Origin: Propionibacteriaceae bacterium
GTDB lineage: Bacteria > Actinomycetota > Actinomycetes > Propionibacteriales > Propionibacteriaceae
Length of the DNA stretch: 8,917 nt
Reading direction: 5' to 3'
Assembly (NCBI GenBank): GCA_031254155.1
Contig: JAIRVA010000356.1
Coordinates: 1-8,917 of the forward strand
The position numbers and the translations under genes were made by a program. This document shows, in pieces, positions 1 to 8,000 of the stretch (positions are counted from its first letter, which is position 1; each line of letters starts with the position of its first letter). A model generated the notes under the pieces. It was not told the DNA's origin, ran no database searches, and saw only the letters and a list, made by a program, of their open reading frames with translations.

Positions 1-3000
1 TTCCAGCACCTGCCACAGAACACGCTCGAGATCGCGAAACTCGCCACCGTCATCGGCTCGGTCGGCGCGGTCGCCGGGGCCGCGCTCGGGTCGGTGGCAC
101 CCATCGGCGGTGCGATCGCCGACATCGGCCCGGCCGCCCTGTTCGCCGTCCCCGCACTGGGCGGGCTCGCCGCGACCGCCGGCACCCTCGTGATGGCGTT
201 CAAAGGCTTCTCCACCTCGGTCGTCCCCAACGTCGTCGCGTTCCGCAAAGAATGGGACACGTTCACCGCGGGCCTCAAAGGCATCCAAGGGGTTGTGCAA
301 CGGGAGTTTTTCTCCCAGGCGTTCACCGAGTCGTTCACCCGCCTGTCCGACTTCGTCCTGCCCGAGTTGGAGTACGGGCTCACCGGGCTCGGCCGGGCGT
401 ACTCGATCGTGGCCACGGATGCGATGGACGCTTGGCGGAACGCACTCGACGACCAGGCGATCCGGACGTTCTTCGACCAGATGCGTGTCGGACTGCTCCA
501 CTCGAACCAAGGCATCCAAGACTTCGTCACCGGGCTGACCAACCTTGGCACCCAAGGCGCAGACTTGTTCCCCAGACTCGGCAACTGGGTGACCGATGTG
601 GGCGGCAAGTTCCGGGCGTGGACCGAGCGCAACAACCTCGCCCAGATGATGCACGAGGGTGCCATCCAGGCCGGATACCTGATGGACGCCGTCGGCAACC
701 TCGGCGGCATCATCGCCGGGGTGTTCCGCTCGTTCGACACCGGACGCTCCGCTGGTCTGGCATCCTTCGCGGAGACCACCGGGAAAATCCGGGACATCGT
801 CAACTCGGCCTCCTTCCAAGACGCGATGCACACCGTGTTCGCGGGTGCGGCGGATGGTGCGGCCGCGCTGCGGGATGTCCTCGGCCCCGTGGGGTCCAGC
901 CTCGAAAAGCTCGCACCCCTCGCGGGCGAGTTCTTCCGGATGGCCGCCACCACCGGTGCAGACGCCCTGGACCGGATCGCTGGCGCGCTCGCCCAGGACT
1001 CCACCCAGGGCGGGCTGTACCAGGCGTTGTACGGCATGTCCCAGCTCGTCACCACCGTCCCGTGGGACACCCTCGGAGCAGCACTCGGCGCCATCGGCGG
1101 GCTCCTCGCCGACGCCGCGCCTCTCGTGTCCACCATCCTCACCACCACCGCGCCCCTCCTGCCCAAGATCGTCGATGCCGCGTCGGCACTCTTCGATGTG
1201 GGTGACACGATTGTCAGCGGCCTCCTGCCCCCGGCGGTGGACCTCACCGCGAAACTCCTTGATGCCGCCGTCCCCCTCGCTCCCGTGATCGTCGCCGTCG
1301 GCATTGCGTTCGGCACGTGGAAACTCGCAACCATCATCGACGACGCGATGTCGTTGTCCACCTACTTCAAAGTCCTCCGCCTTGAAGAAATGGGACCACT
1401 GGCAGCGGCCAGTGGTGCGCTCAAAGAAGGCATCGGCGGGGTTGGTCTGGCACTGAAGTCTCTGGTTACCAACCCAGTCGTGCTCGCGCTGACTGCTGTG
1501 ACTGCCGCCGTCGGCATCGGTCTCACTGCCTGGAACAACTACAAAGAAAAACAGCGGGAGGCGAAACAGCATGTTGACGAGTTGACCGCGTCACTTGATG
1601 AGAATACAGGTGCTTTGACTGAGAACTCTTTCGAGGTCATGCTAAAAAACATCAAGGAACTCGAAGCTGCCAACGGCGGGTATGCCTCTGGGATCAAGAC
1701 CACCACTGACGCGTACAACGCTCTCAAGGATGCGATGGGCGACTCCGTGCCGGCGTGGGGAGAACTTGGTGTTCTCGTCATGCAGGGCAAGGACGCTGTA
1801 AACGAGTACGTCGACTCGCTACAGGCGTCTATCCAAGCCCAGTATGCCAACGGGGAACTGTCGCGGAGCGAGTCAACGAAACTACTCGATTCCACTATGA
1901 TGATGCGCCAGGCTCTCCTGGGCGAGGCTGACGCCGTCGCAGCGTCGCGGCAACAACACCAGGAAAACGTGGCAGCACTCGAAGTGTTCAACGGTGCTCA
2001 AGTCGATGCTGCGGCTGCGACGACGGGGACGGGTAACGCCCTGCTCGACTACTACAACTCGACGACCACGGCGGCGGAGGGCACGGCGGGCTTGGCCGGG
2101 GCGGTGGAAGACACAACGGACAAAATGTTCTCGTTGACGGGGGCGGCACGCGACACCCAGGGCACGATCGACAACTACTACAACACTCTCAACCGGGCGA
2201 CCGACGCGTCGAAAGCGAACACGACCGGGTTGGATGGCAACTCGCAGGCGGCACGGGACAACCGGGATGCGGTGGATGACATTTTCGACGCCACCGAGAC
2301 GATGATCGGGTCCATGCTCCAGTCCACGATGACCGTGGACGAGCAGAAGGCCGCAGTCGAGGAAGCCCGTCAAGCGTTCATCACCCAGGCGCAAACCCTC
2401 GGCATTGACGCGGTCCGCGCCCAGCAGGAATGGGACAAGAACATTGGCACAGCGACGGGTGCCCTGTACGACCAGATGGCACAAACACAGGCGAACGAGG
2501 CTGCGACGAAAGCGTTCACGGATGCGGTCACCGCGGTGGCGGGTCGGCTGACAACATACGAGGGCCAGACGTTCAAACAGGCCGCTGCTCAGGCCAAACT
2601 CGACGGAACGCTGGACTCCTCGATGGCCAAACTGTACGACCTTGGGGGTCAGGCCGGGCTAACCAGGGACGAGGTCGACAAGTATGCTGGCGCGCTACGG
2701 AACGTGCCCGACACGGTCGCGGTCAAAGTCAAGCAAGAAGGCGCCGAGGCGGCCTACGATGCGATCACCAAGGCGGCGAGAGACCGCTGGGCGACGATCC
2801 ACGTGGCCGGGGTCACCCAAGGTGGGCAGGTAAAGGCGACGGGCGGGTCGGTGTGGGGCCCGGGGACGTCAACCTCGGATTCGATTGCGGCGTGGTTGTC
2901 GAACGGGGAGTTTGTGACCAGGACGGCGGTCGCGAACCGGTGGCGGTGGCTGCTCGACTATTTGAACAAGTTCAACGAGTTGCCGAAGGGGTTGGTGCCG

Positions 3001-3264
3001 GGGTTCGCGTCGGGCGGTTCGGTGACAGTCCCGGATTACCGTGCGGCGGTACGGCAGGGGTACGACGAGGTGGCACGCCTGTTGGCGGCAGTGCCCGCCT
3101 CCATGCCGTACCCGGTGCCGGACCGCCAGCCGGCGCCGAACTCGTTCACGTCGACGGTGAACTTCGGACCGGTGACGGTGCGCGGCGAGCAGGACATCCG
3201 CCGTCTCGCGGACCAGATCGCGGACGTGTTGGAGGCCCGGTCACGGGCGGGGGGACACCGGTGA
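1..3264 (+). CDS. Phage tail tape measure protein, 5'-partial
   Basis: Tape measure protein, which spans the tail tube lumen, sets tail length during assembly and is thought to exit ahead of DNA at infection. The frame is open from base 1 with no stop, so the GTG at 94 is not a credible start and the true N-terminus lies upstream. 1087 residues are visible. Hydrophobic, membrane-compatible segments lie at 133-201, 1273-1340 and 1471-1533, the last followed by a Lys/Glu-rich helix. The middle (about 1550-2450) is Ala/Gln/Asp-rich and probably helical. The C-terminus carries the hallmark of actinophage tape measures: a GGSVWGPGTSTSDSI motif, then LSNGEFV (2842-2916), and a GFASGGS motif at 3001-3021. 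No peptidase or lytic transglycosylase motif was seen. The gene overlaps the Dit gene by 4 bases. A stretch around 1500-1900 is markedly lower in G+C. Identification is secure from composition, length, C-terminal motif and neighbours. Confidence 0.93.
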   Translation, partial: FQHLPQNTLEIAKLATVIGSVGAVAGAALGSVAPIGGAIADIGPAALFAVPALGGLAATAGTLVMAFKGFSTSVVPNVVAFRKEWDTFTAGLKGIQGVVQREFFSQAFTESFTRLSDFVLPELEYGLTGLGRAYSIVATDAMDAWRNALDDQAIRTFFDQMRVGLLHSNQGIQDFVTGLTNLGTQGADLFPRLGNWVTDVGGKFRAWTERNNLAQMMHEGAIQAGYLMDAVGNLGGIIAGVFRSFDTGRSAGLASFAETTGKIRDIVNSASFQDAMHTVFAGAADGAAALRDVLGPVGSSLEKLAPLAGEFFRMAATTGADALDRIAGALAQDSTQGGLYQALYGMSQLVTTVPWDTLGAALGAIGGLLADAAPLVSTILTTTAPLLPKIVDAASALFDVGDTIVSGLLPPAVDLTAKLLDAAVPLAPVIVAVGIAFGTWKLATIIDDAMSLSTYFKVLRLEEMGPLAAASGALKEGIGGVGLALKSLVTNPVVLALTAVTAAVGIGLTAWNNYKEKQREAKQHVDELTASLDENTGALTENSFEVMLKNIKELEAANGGYASGIKTTTDAYNALKDAMGDSVPAWGELGVLVMQGKDAVNEYVDSLQASIQAQYANGELSRSESTKLLDSTMMMRQALLGEADAVAASRQQHQENVAALEVFNGAQVDAAAATTGTGNALLDYYNSTTTAAEGTAGLAGAVEDTTDKMFSLTGAARDTQGTIDNYYNTLNRATDASKANTTGLDGNSQAARDNRDAVDDIFDATETMIGSMLQSTMTVDEQKAAVEEARQAFITQAQTLGIDAVRAQQEWDKNIGTATGALYDQMAQTQANEAATKAFTDAVTAVAGRLTTYEGQTFKQAAAQAKLDGTLDSSMAKLYDLGGQAGLTRDEVDKYAGALRNVPDTVAVKVKQEGAEAAYDAITKAARDRWATIHVAGVTQGGQVKATGGSVWGPGTSTSDSIAAWLSNGEFVTRTAVANRWRWLLDYLNKFNELPKGLVPGFASGGSVTVPDYRAAVRQGYDEVARLLAAVPASMPYPVPDRQPAPNSFTSTVNFGPVTVRGEQDIRRLADQIADVLEARSRAGGHR
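1501..1920 (+). other. Lower-GC patch inside the tape measure gene
   Basis: Hand counts give 59 G+C of 120 (49%) at 1561-1680 and 34 of 60 (57%) in both 1501-1560 and 1681-1740. By contrast, 121-180 has 49 of 60 (82%) and 3001-3060 has 43 of 60 (72%). Codons scarce elsewhere in the window appear here, such as CTA at 1642, 1819 and 1882. The reading frame is intact across it. The encoded stretch is a charged, probably helical segment after the last hydrophobic segment. Relaxed codon choice or mosaic exchange with another phage would both explain it. The edges are gradual and approximate. Confidence 0.6.
3249..3254 (+). promoter_or_regulatory. Shine-Dalgarno-like G-tract for the Dit gene
   Basis: A run of six G followed by A sits inside the last codons of the tape measure gene, six bases before the GTG at 3261. 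It supports that GTG as the start of the Dit gene and fits translational coupling through the GTGA overlap. G-runs are common in this composition, so the support is moderate. Confidence 0.5.
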
Positions 3265-4013
3265 AATTCAACAACATTCCCGCGTCGACGGTGGGTGTGA
3301 CGGCTTTGCCGCAGGCCGGGTGTTTCTTCTCCGACGTGGAGGAACAGGTCGTCCGGATGCCCGGTATGGACGGGCAGGTGTTCGCCGGGGCGACCCAGGC
3401 GGCCCGCCGGTTCCCCGTACAACTCATCGTCCAGGGCATGTCGCGGGAGGATCTGCACACCCGGCTGGACGCGGTGACCGGGTGGCTGGCCGGCGGGCCT
3501 GCCCGGCTCCAGTTCGACGAACTGCCGGACCGGTGGTGGACGGCCCGGTTGTCGTCGCCGCTCACCTGGGTGAACCACGGGCGGAGTTTCCGGGTCGCCT
3601 GTGACGTGGTGTTCACCGCCGACGACCCGCATCCGCGGGCCACAGTTGATGATGTGGCGTCGTTCACCGCCACGACGGTGACGGTCCCCCGGACGCAGGG
3701 CAACCTGGCGTCGTACCCGGTGGTGACGGTGGCCGGGGTGTTCACGGCCGCGCAGACACTCACCTTGGACATGTTCGGCCAACCGGTGGTGTTCACGGGC
3801 CCGCTCACCGTGTCCGAGCGTCTCGTCTTGGATTACGACGCGTGGACGCTCACGGTGTGCGACCAGGCGGGTAGTGTGCTGCGTTCGGCGGTGCCGCAAC
3901 TGGACACGGTGGCCCGCGTGTCGTGCCCGGTCGGCGGGGGGACCGTGTCCCACACCCGGTCGGGTGGCACGGTGACCCGGATTGATGTGGCGTGCCGGTC
4001 GAGGTGGTGGTGA
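3261..4013 (+). CDS. Distal tail protein (Dit / Sipho_tail family)
   Basis: Complete 250-residue protein, the usual size for Dit. In characterised siphophages Dit forms a hexameric ring joining the tail tube to the tip. The N-terminal half shows the Sipho_tail pattern: PGMDGQVF (residues 34-41), then an Arg-rich strand leading to RRFPVQLIVQG, a helix with LHTRLDAVTGWL, and FDELPDRWWTARL (residues 85-97). This belongs to the N-terminal beta-sandwich/ring part. GNLASYPVVTVAG (residues 147-159) opens a beta-rich C-terminal half that matches the usual Dit galectin-like domain in position. The frame extends further upstream to 2430, but that part overlaps the tape measure gene, so GTG 3261 is preferred: it overlaps the previous stop as GTGA and has a G-rich ribosome site. 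The gene ends in TGATG, overlapping the next ATG by one base. Family assignment is by motif and synteny, not by a search. Confidence 0.9.
   Translation: MKFNNIPASTVGVTALPQAGCFFSDVEEQVVRMPGMDGQVFAGATQAARRFPVQLIVQGMSREDLHTRLDAVTGWLAGGPARLQFDELPDRWWTARLSSPLTWVNHGRSFRVACDVVFTADDPHPRATVDDVASFTATTVTVPRTQGNLASYPVVTVAGVFTAAQTLTLDMFGQPVVFTGPLTVSERLVLDYDAWTLTVCDQAGSVLRSAVPQLDTVARVSCPVGGGTVSHTRSGGTVTRIDVACRSRWW
4001..4004 (+). promoter_or_regulatory. GAGG ribosome-binding site for the Tal-like gene
   Basis: GAGG lies eight bases before the ATG at 4013, inside the end of the Dit gene. The codons just upstream in the same frame at 4004, 4007 and 4010 are all GTG, with another GTG at 3992. The exact start is therefore ambiguous by a few residues; spacing favours the ATG. 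Confidence 0.5.
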
Positions 4014-5032
4014 TGGGCAGCCTGGTGGTGACGGTCCTGGACCGGGCGGGCCGGCCGGCCGGGTTCGTGTCCCGCCTCGTCGACGCGACCCTTCTGCACG
4101 AGGTCGCAGGCGAACACGTGTTGGCGTTCACGGCGGCGGTGGCGGATGCCCGCGGGATCGGCGCGGACACCCTCGTCGGCTGTGAGAACACGGTGTGGCG
4201 GTGTGTGAAACCGGTGGTCACCCACGACGGGACCCAGCCGATGGTGACCGTGACCGCGTACGCGTTGTGGTACGACCTGGGCCGGGGCCGTCTCATCCGG
4301 GAACGGGAGTGGGCTGACACGGACGCTGCCTCTGCGATCGGCACAGTCCTGGACGGGTCAGGGTGGACGACCGGGATGGTCGCGGTGGGCGGGCGGCAGA
4401 CCTATACGACCGAGACGGGGAAACGGCTGGCCGTGCTCCGGCAGATCGCGGCGGCCCATGGCGGCGACCTCGTGTTCGACACCCACGGGCGCACCGTGTC
4501 GCTGCTCGGCCCGGAAGGCCCCGACACTGGCGTGTTTTTCGCGTTCGGGAAGAACCTGGTGTCGTTGAAACGCACCGAGGATTCGTCCCGCCTCGCGACC
4601 CGGGTGTATGCGACACGGGCCGACGGGCAGACGTTTGCCGACGTGAACGGCGGCCTGGATTATGTGGAGGACCTGTCGTGGACGACGGAGGTCGTCCCGG
4701 ACGAGCTCACGTTCCCCACGTCGACCCCGCTCGTACAAATGCTCGCCGAAACGCGGGTGTACACGGCGGCGGCCGCCCGGCCGGTGGTGACGTACGAGAT
4801 CGACGTGGCCGACCTGTCCGACGCGGCGGGGCACCCGTTCGACGCGTTGCGGGTACGGGACATGGTCACCGTGTACGACCCGGCGGCCGGTGTCGAAGCG
4901 GCCCACAAAGTGGTCGCCTTGTCGGTGCCGCTGCTCAACCGGGAAACAACCCGGGTCACCCTCGACTCGGCACCACTGCGCCTCGACCAGGTCCTGTCCT
5001 CCCTCTCCGGCACGTCCGCGGCGTCGGGGCAG
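4013..5032 (+). other. Tal N-terminal hub domain (Prophage_tail-like)
   Basis: About 340 residues. The region LAVLRQIAAAHGGDLVFD (residues 139-156), then GPDTGVFF, then FGKNLVSLKRTEDSSRLATR (178-197) matches the characteristic core of the phage minor structural protein N-terminal / Prophage_tail family. Its recurring pattern is L-L-xx-I-xxx-F/H-G-G-x-L-x-F-D, then G-xx-T-G-V, then Y/F-G-K-N-L-xx-I/L-K-R-xx-D-S-S-xx-x-T-R. Family members form the trimeric hub at the tail tip, related in fold to T4 gp27. Recalled from family knowledge, not searched. Confidence 0.82.
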
Positions 5033-8000
5033 GGGAAAGTGCCGGGCACGCCCACCAGGGTGGAAGCATCGTCGTGGGTGTCGTTCGACCTCACGGGACG
5101 CCCCGCCGGGGCGGTCGGCCTCGTGTGGGACAAGGTGGACACCCCCGCTGGTACGGACCCGGCCGGGTTGTCGTACGAAGTGTGGGGCCACCAGGACGGG
5201 TCGTCCCGGTTGCCGATGCTGGTGAAAACCAGCGAACCGGCCGCCATCGTGACCCCGCTGCCACCAGGGGAGACGTGGGTGTTCCGGGTCCGGGCGGCCG
5301 CGTCGGACGGCACCGTGTCGGCCATGTCCGCCCCCGCCACGATCACGGTCGCCGCCGACCGGGAGGCCCCGCCCGTCCCGTCCCTGCCCGCAGTGTCGGT
5401 GCAGGCGGGCGCGGTCACCCTCACCTGGGACGGCCTGTCGGCGTCGGGCCAACTGATGCCCGTCGACACGGCCGAGATCCGCGTGTGGCTGGACGGCACC
5501 GCAGAACCGGTGACCCGGTTCGGACGGACAGCCGACCTGGCCGTGTTCACCAGCCTGCCCCACAGGCAGCCTGCCCGGTTCCGTCTCGACGCCGCCGACA
5601 CGTCCGGCAACGCCTCCGCGGCCACAGACTGGGTGACGGTGACACCAGTCGGCGCGGCCGACCCGGACCAGGTCGCGGGCCTGATCGCCGACGGCCTGGC
5701 CGACACGACTGCCGCGCTCGGCGGGCTGGACTCCCGCCTGGCCGGCGCCGAAACAACGCTCGGACAAGCCGTCGGTGATCTGGCCCGCACCCGGACAGCC
5801 GTGGACACGCTGGCCGGGACGACGATCCCGGCGTTGGCGGACAGTCTCGCCGCCGCGGGGACGGCGGTGGACGGGATCGGCGGGCAGGTCACGGCAGTCC
5901 AGCAGGACCTCCAGGCGGCACGCAACCAGATCACCCAACTCGAAACTGATGTCGGGGAGGCCCAGGCGGCGGCGTCCGAAGGGATCACCCAGGCGGTCCA
6001 GGCGGCCACGGCTGCGGCGGCCGGCCAGGCGGAAGCGGAGAAGGCGCGGCTGGCCGCGGCGGCGGCGCAGACGACCGCGGAGTCGAAGACCCGGACGTTC
6101 ACCACCCAGCCGGTCCCGCCGTACCAGGTGGCCGACTTGTGGGTGCAAGCCGGGAAAGTCTCCGTGTGTGTGGCTGCCCGGGCGTCGGGGTCGTACACGG
6201 CGGCCGACTGGGTGGTGCAGGCCACCGACGACCAGGCGGCGGCGGCGGCGAACACCACTGCCGACCAGGCGCTCACGTCGGCGGGCGGCAAATCCACGAA
6301 CCTGTACCTGTCGGCCGTGCCGACGACGGCGACCGCGGGCAAGCCGGGGGACACCTGCTGGGTCGTCGGTGCGGACGGTGTGGCCACCGCCCAATACCGG
6401 TGCACCCAGGGGACGGGGGTGGCGAGCGGGAACACGTGGACGGAAGTCGACTACGGCGCCGGGGTGATCGCCGACTCGGCGGTCACGGCGAGCAAACTCA
6501 CCGCCGCCGCGGTCACCGCCGCGAAACTGGCGACGGACGCGGTGACGAGTGACGCGATCCTCGCCGGCGCGGTCGGCACTGCCGAACTCGCGGCCCTCGC
6601 GGTGACGACGGCGAAGATCGCGAACCTGGCCGTCGGATCGGCGCAAATCGGTGATGCGGCGGTCGTCGAAGCGAAGATCGGGACGGCCGCGGTGGTGACC
6701 GCGGCGATCAAAGACGCCGCGATCACCACAGCGAAGATCGCAAACCTGGCCGTCACGAACGCGCAGATCGCCGATGCGACCATCCAGTCGGCCAAGATCG
6801 TGTCGCTCGACGCGGGGAAGATCACCACAGGCACGTTGGACGCGGCCCGGATCGCGGCCGGATCGGTCACGTCGGACAAGCTCACCATCGCCGACGGGTT
6901 CCTCACGAACGCCATGATCGCCACGGCCACGATCACCGGGGCAAAGATCGCGGCGGCGACGATCGCGACGGGGAACATTGCGAACCTGGCGGTCACGTCG
7001 GCGCTGATCGCGGATGCCGCCGTGGGTACGGCGAAGATTGCGGACGCGGCGGTCACCACGGCGAAAATCGGGTCGGCCCAGATCACCGCCGCCCTGATCG
7101 GCCAGGCCGCCGTGGACACCGCGGCGATCAAAGACCTGGCGGTGACGACGGCGAAGATCGCGAACCTGGCCGTCACGAACGCCCAGATCGGCAACGTCGA
7201 CGCGGGCAAGATCACCACCGGGTACCTGGACGCCAACCGGATCGCGGCGAAGACGATCACGGCGGACAAAGTCCTCGTCGGGGGGACGAACATGTTCCCC
7301 GACCCGTGGCTCGCCGGGGGCACCGCAACGTACACCAGTGCGACGACGATCGCGACGGGTGGCGGGTACACGGGCGGCAACACGGTCACGATTGCCGCGG
7401 GTACCGCGCAGCGGGGCGCCTACGCCAGCGCCGGCTGCAACATGCCCGCCACGCCCGGGCAGACCTATTGGGTGTCCGCGTGGGTGAAACCCGCGGCCGA
7501 CGCACCCGCGAAAACCTTGTCTGTCTATCTCGGCCGCCGGTTGCACTCCTCCACGTCGAACGTCACCACCACCCAGGTCACCAACCCGGCGGCCGTGGCG
7601 AAAGACACGTGGGTCCAGGTGAAAGGCCAGGTCACGACGACGGCCGCGACGACATGGGACACGCTGACCCTCGGCTGCTACCTCGAAGCCGCCTACACCG
7701 GGTCGGCCGTGTTCTCCGACCTCATCGTCACCGCCGCCACCTCCGGCGAACTCCTCGTCGACGGTGCCGTCACCGCCACGAAAATCACGACCGGCGCGGT
7801 CACCACCGACCACCTGTCCGCCGGCGCGGTCACCGCGGCGAAAATCGCGGCCGCGACGATCACCGCTGCCGAACTTGCCGCCGGGGCGGTCACCACCGCC
7901 CAGTTGGCGGCGGGCGCGGTCACCGCCGGGAAGATCACCGCCGGGACGATCACCGCTGCCGAACTTGCCGCCCAGACGATCACCGGCGACAAGATCGCCG

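Noticed and set aside
94..96. GTG as start of the tape measure gene
   Set aside because: The same frame is open back to base 1 with hydrophobic coding-like sequence, so the gene almost certainly begins outside the window.
2430..3260. Upstream extension of the Dit reading frame to an ATG at 2430
   Set aside because: This part lies fully inside the tape measure gene in another frame and encodes Arg/Gly-rich shadow sequence. Dit homology begins only after GTG 3261.
4363..5778. Plus-strand frame of 471 codons over the hub and FN3 region
   Set aside because: Arg/Gly/Pro-rich out-of-frame translation of the Tal-like gene, typical of GC-rich shadows; the true frame carries clear domain motifs.
6451..7389. 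Minus-strand frame encoding a hydrophobic Ala/Val/Ile-rich protein that resembles a membrane protein
   Set aside because: It is antisense to the decapeptide array. Its hydrophobic periodicity is the reverse complement of GCG/GTC/ATC-rich codons, with no independent evidence of a gene.
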